Assembly: GCA_021775655.1 (NCBI GenBank)
Contig: JAJFHK010000221.1
Location: forward strand, 1-9,334
DNA length: 9,334 nt
Direction: 5' to 3'
DNA from: Filomicrobium sp.
GTDB taxonomy: Bacteria > Pseudomonadota > Alphaproteobacteria > Rhizobiales > Hyphomicrobiaceae
Shown: in pieces, positions 1 through 6,423 of the stretch
Position numbering within the stretch: position 1 is the first letter of the stretch
Layout of the letters: each line of letters starts with the position of its first letter
Notes under the pieces: generated by a model
Told to the model about the DNA's origin: nothing
What the model saw: the letters and a program-made list of their open reading frames with translations, nothing else
Databases searched by the model: none
Made by a program: the position numbers and the translations under genes

Positions 1-904
1 CGGTGTCGAATCCCCAGAAGAAGATCGTCACGCCATCGCCGATCATTGACGATCCCGCTTTCACTTCCAGGCTGCCATTTTTCATGACGTAAACGCCAGG
101 CTGAAGAGTCACATGTGCCTGAGGCTTGAAGACTGTGTCACCGCAGTAGACTCCTGGTTGGAGCGTGTGCGTACCGCTCTTGAGTTCGAGGTCGGTATGA
201 TCGCAAATCGTACTCGGCGGGTTATAGGTGGAGAATTTCTCATGGAAGGGATCAACCATGCGGCTGCAGCCCTTATACGGCCTCGGGCCAAAGTGCTCGC
301 TGCCGTAAATTCCGCCATATGTACAGAATCCTTGCGCTGTTGCGACCGCCGCTCCGGTTGCAGACATTGACGATGTGCTGCTGGAATTCACCCAGACCCA
401 GCAATTCTGAGAGTTGGATTCATTGATGCCTTGCAAGTGGAATGAATCCGAAGCCGTCTCGTTGAGCGCCAAAATGCAGGCCACGCCACCGTTGTCGATA
501 TGAGGTCGGGCTGAAGCGGTCACGCTCAGCGGAATTTCGTTGTAGCCCAAAATTTTCATTATTGATGTCTTGTATGTGAAGCTCGCTTGCACTTTCACAT
601 CGGAGTTGTTCGCATCAATGGTGTGTGAAATACCACTGAGTCCGGTCTCACCAACATTGGCATCATAGATGCCCTGTGCTGCCGCCAGCCGCCGGTCATC
701 GCTGGTCGCCGGAACCCGTGCGCCCGCAATTGCCGCCTGATCGACGAGGGCTTGCAATCTCACTCTTGCGGACATCGCTCCACCGGTATCGATGGCGGCT
801 CCAACCATGCTCAGCATTGGCACAAGAGCCAGGGCGAATGCGAGGCCGACATTACCGTCCACCTCATTGCGGAAGTTTTGTTTTTTTGATTGAGGCGCCG
901 GCAT
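1..904 (-). CDS. TadG-like Flp pilus-assembly protein (partial, C-terminal end outside window)
   Basis: I infer a secretion or assembly accessory of the Flp/Tad pilus, anchored in the inner membrane by one N-terminal segment. About 301 codons are visible before the gene leaves the window. Near the N-terminus a basic stretch (KKQNFRNEVDGNVG) leads into a hydrophobic segment (residues about 19-37, AFALALVPMLSMVGAAID). Next comes SARVRLQALVDQAAIAGAR, the usual TadE/TadG N-terminal signature in which the helix continues into an LQ-x-x-x-DQAA heptad. From residue about 140 it has CILALNETAS, then spaced cysteines and repeated turn motifs (LQPGVYCG, LQPGVYVM), typical of the exported beta-rich part of rhizobial TadG-like proteins. 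The start is the ATG at 904-902, with AAGGA (complement of 914-918) 9 bases upstream and an in-frame stop further upstream. No other tad gene is in the window, so this may be a detached locus. The family call is firm; the exact role is inferred. Confidence 0.85.
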   Translation of the reverse strand, partial: MPAPQSKKQNFRNEVDGNVGLAFALALVPMLSMVGAAIDTGGAMSARVRLQALVDQAAIAGARVPATSDDRRLAAAQGIYDANVGETGLSGISHTIDANNSDVKVQASFTYKTSIMKILGYNEIPLSVTASARPHIDNGGVACILALNETASDSFHLQGINESNSQNCWVWVNSSSTSSMSATGAAVATAQGFCTYGGIYGSEHFGPRPYKGCSRMVDPFHEKFSTYNPPSTICDHTDLELKSGTHTLQPGVYCGDTVFKPQAHVTLQPGVYVMKNGSLEVKAGSSMIGDGVTIFFWGFDT

Positions 905-1167
905 GTTCTTTTTTCCTTGGGCACGGGTTGAGGCGATGCAATCAGTTTATGCCAAAGTATTCCTTCCGCAGTATTTCCGCTCGGCAGAAAGTTTGTGATG
1001 ATTTGGCGGCAAACTCGTCTAAAATTGTCTCTATCACGACAGCCGCGAAACAATCAAAATTACCTAAACTACAGGGATTATTGTAATGTCCTCTCGCGAG
1101 GGCGTGGATTGCCAAGTTCACACAGTTAACCTTGTTTTTTTCAGCATCGTCCGGAATGCCGGAAACA

Positions 1168-1194
1168 TTGACAAGTTATTATTTAGCGTAAAAT
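1168..1194 (+). promoter_or_regulatory. Possible sigma-70-type promoter upstream of the moaD-like unit
   Basis: There is a perfect -35 hexamer TTGACA (1168-1173) and a TAAAAT -10-like hexamer (1189-1194). The spacer is 15 bases, shorter than the usual 16-18, and the start of the moaD-like gene is about 320 bases further on. It is the best -35 match in this gap, but the distance and the short spacer leave it uncertain. Confidence 0.25.
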
Positions 1195-1424
1195 CGCGTT
1201 TACATTCTGCCAAAAATTTATTTGGGCTTGGCGGTTTTTGTTGCGAATTCGCTCCATCTACCCCCCGACAGCGCCAGTGGGGTGCTCAATCGGCATGAAA
1301 TTGGCTCTAAGGGACGGTGTCCAGGTCCATAAGATTCGCGCCAATCTCGAACAGCCGCCCCCTCGCAATTTTAGCAATGCGGCAACTATAGAACTTTCTC
1401 CGGAGAGCAGACTGTGACGCCGCT

Positions 1425-1488
1425 TGGCTAGCCAGATCGTGCCCGGATCGCTACAAGGGCTGCTGCGGTTAGCCGCGGTGCTCCGCAG
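1425..1488 (+). repeat. Palindrome and nested inverted repeats in the leader of the moaD-like gene
   Basis: TGGCTAGCCA (1425-1434) is a perfect 10-base palindrome. Further on, CTGCGG (1463-1468) is complementary to CCGCAG (1483-1488), while the inner GCGG (1465-1468) can instead pair with CCGC (1473-1476), so two exclusive stems are possible. They lie 33-96 bases before the ATG at 1521. They could be an operator or a structured 5' leader; nothing here matches a riboswitch class I know. Confidence 0.35.
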
Positions 1489-1520
1489 TTCCGTTGCAAA
1501 CCTGACTGGATGGGGTTGAA

Positions 1521-1784
1521 ATGAACGATAAGATCTCGGTAACCCTGAAGCTCTATGCGTCCCTTGGCGCCTATCTTCCAGCTGGCGCGGCCCGCAACAC
1601 CGCGGAAGTTGAAGCAGCAAGCGGCACGACAATCGAGACGCTGCTCGATACCTACAGCGTTCCTCGCGAGGCCTGTCACCTGGTTCTTCTGAACGGGATA
1701 TTCCAACCGCGGGAACGGCGTGCGTCTGCAACTTTGACGGCGGGCGATGCAGTCGCGGTTTGGCCGCCTGTTGCCGGAGGTTGA
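1521..1784 (+). CDS. MoaD/ThiS-family sulfur-carrier protein
   Basis: Small beta-grasp (ubiquitin-fold) sulfur carrier of 87 residues, about the usual length for MoaD or ThiS. Family members are adenylated at a C-terminal Gly-Gly by a MoeB/ThiF-type enzyme and then carry a thiocarboxylate to molybdopterin, thiamine or other acceptors in the cytoplasm. Visible features are an N-terminal strand (ISVTLKLYASLGAYLP), a central helix region (GTTIETLLDTYSVP, about 36-48), the strand LVLLNGIFQPRER (about 55-66), the late signature LTAGDAVAVWPPVAGG (72-87), and a terminal Gly86-Gly87 directly before the stop. The start is the ATG at 1521; the Shine-Dalgarno is poor (GGGGTTG). Seven bases separate its stop from the next ATG, so the two are surely co-transcribed. 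No moaE, moeB, thiG or tungsten/molybdenum enzyme gene is in view, so which pathway it serves (Moco, thiamine, other) cannot be told. Confidence 0.87.
   Translation: MNDKISVTLKLYASLGAYLPAGAARNTAEVEAASGTTIETLLDTYSVPREACHLVLLNGIFQPRERRASATLTAGDAVAVWPPVAGG
1776..1781 (+). promoter_or_regulatory. Shine-Dalgarno of the 110-residue gene, formed by the Gly-Gly codons of the sulfur carrier
   Basis: GGAGGT at 1776-1781 is a near-perfect Shine-Dalgarno element 10 bases before the ATG at 1792. The same six bases are the GGA and GGT codons of the catalytic diglycine tail of the upstream sulfur carrier, followed at once by its TGA. The element decides the start of the next gene and implies translational coupling. 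Confidence 0.8.
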
Positions 1785-1791
1785 GCAAAGC

Positions 1792-2124
1792 ATGACTGAA
1801 TTTTCGCCGGCGACGGTGCCAGATGGCGGTACGGCCCGAATTGAAAAGCTGATGACTCTATCTCAATCGGAATATTCAAAGTCGATCGGCGCTTTCGCTG
1901 GTGAGGCCGCGGCCGCAACCGCCTTGCGTGGTGAGCCGGTACGACTTGACATCGGCAGTGGTCAGGTCGAGATCACGTTCACGAAAGTCGAAGGCTTTTC
2001 ATTCGGCGGCCTCGTCGAGATGCCGCGCGCCCACATCGTACTTCAAATGACCGGGGTCGATCCCACCGAAGCGGCAGCATTTATGCGCCGCTTCGATATT
2101 TCGTTTCAGCGCGGCGGCGGATGA
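1792..2124 (+). CDS. Uncharacterised 110-residue protein coupled to the sulfur carrier, C-terminus Arg-Gly-Gly-Gly
   Basis: I do not recognise this protein. It is 110 residues long, soluble by appearance, with no signal peptide, membrane segment or cysteine. Residues about 14-46 look helical (ARIEKLMTLSQSEYSKSIGAF, then an alanine-rich stretch). Residues about 49-88 alternate in a beta manner (PVRLDIGSGQVEITFTKVEG, then PRAHIVLQMTGV). A short helix follows (DPTEAAAFMRRF), then the tail SFQRGGG. The ATG at 1792 is preferred over an in-frame ATG at 1747, because it has a strong Shine-Dalgarno (GGAGGT, 1776-1781) and the longer form would overlap the carrier gene. Position and coupling suggest a partner or substrate of the sulfur carrier. 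The triglycine end is reminiscent of ubiquitin-like tails, but I see no beta-grasp pattern, so that remains speculation. It converges on the oligopeptidase gene with 23 bases between stops. Confidence 0.75.
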   Translation: MTEFSPATVPDGGTARIEKLMTLSQSEYSKSIGAFAGEAAAATALRGEPVRLDIGSGQVEITFTKVEGFSFGGLVEMPRAHIVLQMTGVDPTEAAAFMRRFDISFQRGGG

Positions 2125-2147
2125 GGCTTCCCAAGGATCTTTTACCC

Positions 2148-4277
2148 TCACGCCTCTGCCGGTTGCGTGCTTGCCCCGGCCATCCCGGAAATCAACAGCG
2201 CGAAAGCATATTCAAGCGCGACCTCTTTGAGGGATTCGAACCGACCCGATGCCCCTCCGTGGCCCGAGTCCATGTTGGTTTTCAGCAGGATCAAATTGTC
2301 TGAGGTGTTGAATTCGCGTAATCGTGCGATCCACTTGGCAGGTTCCCAATAGGTTACGCGCGGATCAGTGAGACCTGCGACCGCAAGAATGTGCGGATAA
2401 TCCTGCGCCGTTACGTTGTCATAAGGGCTGTACGAGCGGATCAGCGCAAAGTCGTCTGCGCTTGTGATCGGGTTGCCCCATTCAGTCCATTCCGGAGGCG
2501 TCAGCGGCAGGTCCGCGTCGAGGATAGTATTGAGCACGTCGACGAACGGCACGTTGGCGATTATTCCGCCAAATAGGCTGGGTGCCATGTTCGCGACGGC
2601 GCCCATCAGCATTCCACCGGCCGAGCCGCCCTGAGCAATAATATTGCCCCGCTGCGTCATCCCCTCTGCAACGAGATGCTCGCCGGCCGCCATGAAGTCG
2701 GTAAAGGTATTGAGCTTTGTTTCCCGCTTGCCGTCCTTGTACCAGCGGTATCCCTTTTCCTTGCCGCCGCGGATATGGGCGATGGCATAGATGAAGCCGC
2801 GGTCGACGAGCGACAGCCGTGCAGTGGAGAACGAAGCCGGTATTGAGATGCCATAAGAGCCGTAGCCGTAGAGCAGCAACGGGGCCGAGCCATCGAGCGA
2901 CGTATCCTTTCGGTAGAGCAAAGAGATCGGCACAGTTTCTCCATCGCTTGCCGGCGCAAATAGACGGCGAGTAACGTATTCGTCGGGGTTGTGTCCGCTT
3001 GGCACTTCTTGCTGCTTGCGCAGAACCCGCTCGCGCGACTCGACGTCGTAATCATAAACAGCAGCCGGCGTAGTCATCGACGAGTACGAGAACCGTATCG
3101 TTTGCGTTTCGAATTCCAGGCCGTGAGACAAGCCGAGCGAGTAGGCCTCTTCGTCAAAAGACACCTCATGTTCGACGTTGTCTGAAAGCCGACGGACGAC
3201 GACGCGTGGCAAACCGTTGTCTCTTTCCAGGCGGACGAGGTGGCCGGCATAGGCCACCACATCGAGGATCAACCGGCCGCGCCGATGCGCGATGAACGGC
3301 TTCCAGCTGTCCTTCCCTGGCGCACTGACAGGAGCTTCAGCGATCTGAAAATCTTCGGCATCATCTGAGTTCGTTGTTATGAAAAGGCGCTCGCCGTGAT
3401 GCTCGATACTGTACTCGTGACCGGTTTTGCGTGCTTCGATCAGCCGTGGCTTTGCGGCCGGGCTGTCGGCATCGATCAAATAGACTTCGCTTGTCTCGTG
3501 ATCATGCGAAGTGATCGTTATGAATCGCGACGACTGTGTTTGCCCAAGGCTGACATAGAATGTCGTTGCTTCCTCCTCATAAACGAGCACGTCCTCCGAA
3601 GATGGCGTCCCAATGACATGCCGGTGGACGCTGCGAGGCCGGTGGTTCTCGTCGAGCCGTACATAAAAAAGCGTCTTCGAATCGTTTGCCCACACGATGT
3701 TTCCATTCGTGTCGGCAATGACGTCCTCCAGGTCAGAGCCCGTGTCGAGATCGCGAATGCGTACCGCGTAGTATTCTGAGCCTTTATCATCGACACCGAA
3801 TGCGAGCAGGCGATGATCGCGGCTGTGGTCTGTTCCGCCAAGCGACCAGTAGGCTTTTCCCTCGGCTTCCGCATTGCCATCGAGCAGCACGTTGACTTCG
3901 CCGCCGTCGCGGGGCTGCCGGCAGAGCTGAGCGTATTGGCCGCCGGTGACGTACCGCGAAGAATATGCCCACGGGCCTTGCGCCGCCGGAACGGTACTGT
4001 CGTCCTGTTTGATGCGGGCTTTCATTTCTTCGAAAAGCCGTGCCTGAAGGGCTTCGGTGTCTGCCAGAGCCACTTTTGTGTAATTGTTCTCAGCTTCGAG
4101 GTAATCGCGGATGGGTGCCGTCAGCTTGCTTGGGTCCCGCATCACATCCTGCCAGTGCGCGTCCCGTAGCCACGCGTAAGGATCGCTCAACTCGACCCCA
4201 TGAACGTTAGTAACCACTGACTTCTTTGATGCGCATGGCGGATCTAGCTTCACAGCTAAGCGGGTCGGTTGGGTCAT
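2148..4277 (-). CDS. Oligopeptidase B (S9 family serine peptidase, protease II)
   Basis: Cytoplasmic serine peptidase of the prolyl-oligopeptidase clan that cuts short peptides after Arg or Lys. It has 709 residues, close to the usual length of about 690. The N-terminal arm has the family signature HGVELSDPYAWLRD (about 26-39). A seven-bladed beta-propeller is expected over roughly 75-430. The alpha/beta-hydrolase part begins around 440 with LLLYGYGSYG (467-476) and HIRGGKEKG (501-509). The nucleophile is Ser552 in GGSAGG. The acid is Asp638 in GLTDPRVTYWEPAKW, and the base is His673 in MDSGHGGASG. The segment PEWTEWGNP (595-603) corresponds to the acidic P1-pocket loop of the E. coli enzyme. 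The first Glu is kept (Glu596); the residue two further on is Thr598, which in E. coli I recall as Glu. The start ATG (4277-4275) has AGAGG 7 bases upstream. The gene is monocistronic, convergent with the sulfur-carrier unit and divergent from sufE. Confidence 0.95.
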   Translation of the reverse strand: MTQPTRLAVKLDPPCASKKSVVTNVHGVELSDPYAWLRDAHWQDVMRDPSKLTAPIRDYLEAENNYTKVALADTEALQARLFEEMKARIKQDDSTVPAAQGPWAYSSRYVTGGQYAQLCRQPRDGGEVNVLLDGNAEAEGKAYWSLGGTDHSRDHRLLAFGVDDKGSEYYAVRIRDLDTGSDLEDVIADTNGNIVWANDSKTLFYVRLDENHRPRSVHRHVIGTPSSEDVLVYEEEATTFYVSLGQTQSSRFITITSHDHETSEVYLIDADSPAAKPRLIEARKTGHEYSIEHHGERLFITTNSDDAEDFQIAEAPVSAPGKDSWKPFIAHRRGRLILDVVAYAGHLVRLERDNGLPRVVVRRLSDNVEHEVSFDEEAYSLGLSHGLEFETQTIRFSYSSMTTPAAVYDYDVESRERVLRKQQEVPSGHNPDEYVTRRLFAPASDGETVPISLLYRKDTSLDGSAPLLLYGYGSYGISIPASFSTARLSLVDRGFIYAIAHIRGGKEKGYRWYKDGKRETKLNTFTDFMAAGEHLVAEGMTQRGNIIAQGGSAGGMLMGAVANMAPSLFGGIIANVPFVDVLNTILDADLPLTPPEWTEWGNPITSADDFALIRSYSPYDNVTAQDYPHILAVAGLTDPRVTYWEPAKWIARLREFNTSDNLILLKTNMDSGHGGASGRFESLKEVALEYAFALLISGMAGASTQPAEA

Positions 4278-4558
4278 GTCTGGGCCTCTGATGGGACACT
4301 TGTGTTCAGCTTTTTGGGCAATTTGATCTACGTACGGGAACCCTCGGCCTGCCGCTACCCTAAGTGAGGCACTTGGGCGTCACGAAACCAATACGCCGCA
4401 GGAACGTTGAATAGTGGGCGCATAACGTTTGCAGCGTAAGGTTTGGCCCGACTTGGCGGCTGAATGATTGAAACCATCATGATCGAGGCTTTTGCTACGG
4501 CTGCCGACGCGCTACGTATCTTGGGGCAGGTACGCAACAACAGGCCGTCTTGATCCAA

Positions 4559-4966
4559 ATGAATATCGACGAAATTCGCGACGACTTCTCTTTCCTCGAC
4601 GATTGGGAGGACAAATATCGCTATGTAATCGAGCTCGGCAAGCAGTTGCCGGACCTAGCCGACGACAAGCGAACCGAAACAAACAAAGTCCGAGGATGTG
4701 TTAGTCAGGTTTGGTTGGTCACTCGAAGGGATGGCGACCGCCTCCACTTTGAGGGGGACAGTGACGCGATGATCGTTCGCGGCCTTGTCGCGATACTTCT
4801 GTCCATCTATCAGGACCACACTCCGCAAGAAATAATCGGGCTCGACGCCAAGGAGGTTTTTGGCGACCTGGGGCTTAAGGATCATTTGACGCCGCAGCGT
4901 TCCAACGGATTCGTCTCAATGGTCGACCGGATCCAATCCGATGCGCGTGCGGCACTCGAAGAATAA
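4559..4966 (+). CDS. sufE: SufE family cysteine desulfuration protein
   Basis: SufE accepts persulfide sulfur from the cysteine desulfurase SufS and passes it to the SufBCD scaffold for Fe-S cluster assembly in the cytoplasm. The protein has 135 residues, the normal size. Early signatures are DEIRDDFSFLDDWEDKYRYVIELG (4-27) and LPDLADDKRTETNKVRGC (30-47). Cys47 in VRGCVSQVWL is the sulfur-accepting cysteine. The rest (DAMIVRGLVAILLSIYQ, then LKDHLTPQRSNGF) follows the family closely. An in-frame TTG at 4550 would add three residues, but the ATG at 4559 gives the usual N-terminus; neither has a strong Shine-Dalgarno. It stands alone here, without sufBCDS, which is common in Alphaproteobacteria. 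It converges on the DUF6456 gene, with 50 bases between stops and no clear terminator hairpin. Confidence 0.95.
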   Translation: MNIDEIRDDFSFLDDWEDKYRYVIELGKQLPDLADDKRTETNKVRGCVSQVWLVTRRDGDRLHFEGDSDAMIVRGLVAILLSIYQDHTPQEIIGLDAKEVFGDLGLKDHLTPQRSNGFVSMVDRIQSDARAALEE

Positions 4967-5016
4967 GCGCCTGCGAATCTAAAGAGAGGTACGACCGCCG
5001 GGTCTTGGAACTACGA

Positions 5017-5868
5017 TCAATCGCGATCACTCGGCTGGCCATCCTCCATGCCGTAGAATCGTGCAAGAGCGCTCAAAGCAAGCAGCAACACGACCTTACC
5101 CGTTCGCCGTGGCCAACCCGACTTCTGTTCAACCTCTTCAAGACCGATCAAATAGCAGCAGACATCGACGAGAACGCTGGAAAATTCTGGCCCGACACTC
5201 GTCAGTGCGTCGCGGAAGCGATCTCGAGCGCGTAGTTGCGCATCGTGCAATTCCAACTCCCGGTCCGGTGACGCACTCCGCTGTGTCCCGCTGATGACCG
5301 GAGACCAGTTTGAGGTGACGCTCGGCGTCAAGCTGCCGAAGGTGAAGTCGCGCCGGAGTCGCTCGCCGGCAGAGAATTGCACATCGCTGATAAAGCGGCG
5401 TCCTTGTTTGTCGAAGCGCTGACGCAGCCAGGTGAGTGGACTTTCGCAATCATTCTGTTTCGGCATCGTGGCCAGGACACTGCGTTGCGCCGGCGGCGAC
5501 GAAGTTCTGCGAATTGGCTCACGGCATTTGGTGTCACCGGGCTTTGGCGCGCCTTTCGCGCTCAATTCCCGCTTCAAGGCAATTCGTCCCGCATTCGAGA
5601 TTCGCCAGCCTTCGACCGTTTCGTGAGGCACCGCCCAACCCCGCGTCATGACATAATGCCAGATATCGACAGCTATGCTCGATTCGGTGGGATTGGACGG
5701 GCGGCATCGGGATTGAGGCGTAGTCACGCGAATACCGGTGTCGGTCTCGATTGCCATAGCTTGCGCGCGAGACAGCGCCCGCATTGCCGCGACCACTCGG
5801 CCATTATCCGGAGTAGGATTGGCAGCAGGCGTCGCCCGCGCGCAATTGCGCGCAATCCGGGTGGACAT
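5017..5868 (-). CDS. DUF6456 domain-containing protein
   Basis: Uncharacterised protein of 283 residues. The C-terminal half is the DUF6456 block. It opens with SPLTWLRQRFDKQGRRFISD (143-162) and QFSAGERLRRDFTF (164-177), then LTPSVTSNWSP. The end is VGPEFSSVLVDVCCYLIGLE (225-244) and GWPRRTGKVVLLLALSALARFYG (251-273). In DUF6456 proteins this end resembles the helical segments of DNA-binding or sigma-like regions, but no function is established that I know of. The N-terminal part (about 22-102, with EGWRISNAGRIALKREL) looks like a degenerate winged helix, and the stretch 103-140 is a low-complexity linker rich in Pro, Ser, Thr and Arg. The start ATG (5868-5866) has GGAG 6 bases upstream. It lies 78 bases downstream of the DnaA domain IV-like gene on the same strand, probably in one operon, so a role in gene control or replication is plausible but inferred. 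Confidence 0.85.
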   Translation of the reverse strand: MSTRIARNCARATPAANPTPDNGRVVAAMRALSRAQAMAIETDTGIRVTTPQSRCRPSNPTESSIAVDIWHYVMTRGWAVPHETVEGWRISNAGRIALKRELSAKGAPKPGDTKCREPIRRTSSPPAQRSVLATMPKQNDCESPLTWLRQRFDKQGRRFISDVQFSAGERLRRDFTFGSLTPSVTSNWSPVISGTQRSASPDRELELHDAQLRARDRFRDALTSVGPEFSSVLVDVCCYLIGLEEVEQKSGWPRRTGKVVLLLALSALARFYGMEDGQPSDRD

Positions 5869-5946
5869 GGCAATCTCCAGAGTGACGATGTGATTTTTCA
5901 GGTGACCTGGATTCGCTTCGCACTCGACTAAGCAGCCGCCGAATGC

Positions 5947-6423
5947 TCAGTTCCGCCGGATCAATTCGCGGGGAACCGCAACTGCTTGATCTTGCCCGGT
6001 GCGACGGCGAACTTCTTCGCGTGCCACTCGCTCTAGAAGTTCAAGCAGCTGGTCGAAGACTAGTTCGTCACGACGGTCTTCGATCAGGGCGCAGGCATGG
6101 GAAACAGTGGTACGGTCACGTTCGAAGATCCGACCGACCTCCGTGAGACTGAGACCACATACAACGTGAGCCAGATACATGGCTGTCTGCCGGGCAAGCG
6201 CGACGTGGGCCCGCCCACGCGTGGCACTACGAAGGGCCTGAACAGGAACGGCGAACACGCGCGAGATTGAAACCTCGATGGCAATGCGGCGCCCGATGTT
6301 TTCCCTTTTCCAATTGGCCATTACGCTGGGTCCACGATGTTCGGACCCGAAGCCTCCGCGCATCAGGCTGTTTTCTCCGGTTCGCGATCTAAGCGATTCA
6401 AGAACTGTACCGTTTTGCAGCAT
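5947..6423 (-). CDS. DnaA domain IV-like helix-turn-helix protein (no AAA+ domain)
   Basis: DNA-binding protein of 158 residues whose only recognisable domain is that of the C-terminal DnaA domain. The segment ALARQTAMYLAHVVCGLSL (75-93) corresponds to the basic-loop helix region. EVGRIFERDRTTVSHAC (95-111) matches the DnaA signature IG-x-x-F-x-x-RDHTTV-x-HA, which in DnaA contacts DnaA boxes. There is no Walker A or B motif, so it cannot act as an ATP-driven initiator. The C-terminus is charged and partly coiled (LLELLERVAREEVRRR). An ATG 17 codons further upstream (6474) is open, but the ATG at 6423-6421 has a clean GGAG 8 bases upstream and gives the N-terminus usual for these proteins. 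It is the first gene of a probable two-gene unit with DUF6456. Role in the cell is not established; a transcription or replication regulator is likely. Confidence 0.88.
   Translation of the reverse strand: MLQNGTVLESLRSRTGENSLMRGGFGSEHRGPSVMANWKRENIGRRIAIEVSISRVFAVPVQALRSATRGRAHVALARQTAMYLAHVVCGLSLTEVGRIFERDRTTVSHACALIEDRRDELVFDQLLELLERVAREEVRRRTGQDQAVAVPRELIRRN

Larger units (their letters stand above)
905..1520. other. Long intergenic region between divergent tadG-like and moaD-like genes
   Basis: This stretch of 616 bases holds no gene I can support. Reading frames exist on both strands, but their products are Arg/Ser/Cys-rich or lack any family signal. The part from about 1000 to 1250 is AT-rich and should contain the promoters of the two divergent flanking genes. 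It contains a TTGACA at 1168-1173. Closer to moaD lie a perfect 10-base palindrome at 1425-1434 and GC-rich inverted repeats at 1463-1488. A 40-codon frame from ATG 1295 to TGA 1417 is the only small open frame with a G-rich element (GGGGTG) upstream; I do not call it a gene. Confidence 0.6.

Noticed and set aside
676..1086. Plus-strand frame of 136 codons overlapping the tadG-like start
   Set aside because: The minus-strand TadG N-terminus is convincing, and the plus-strand product has no signature; its end lies in AT-rich non-coding DNA.
1209..1239. Inverted repeat GCCAA/TTGGC followed by five T, as an intrinsic terminator
   Set aside because: The stem is only five bases with a 14-base loop, and no gene upstream on the plus strand needs a terminator there.
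1086..1298. Plus-strand 70-codon frame in the long gap
   Set aside because: No convincing ribosome-binding site, odd composition (Phe, Cys, Ser, Arg), no domain signal, and it contains the TTGACA promoter-like element.
1258..1788. Minus-strand open frame of 176 codons opposite the sulfur-carrier gene
   Set aside because: Its product is rich in Arg, Ser, Pro and Leu with no domain pattern, and it lies antisense to a clear MoaD/ThiS gene; it is a shadow frame.
4278..4558. Iron- or Fe-S-responsive operator before sufE
   Set aside because: I looked for RirA, Irr (ICE) and IscR-like inverted repeats and saw none with a convincing match.
5377..5931. Plus-strand open frame of 184 codons opposite DUF6456
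   Set aside because: The product is Arg-rich without family features, and the opposite strand encodes a recognisable DUF6456 protein with a good ribosome-binding site.
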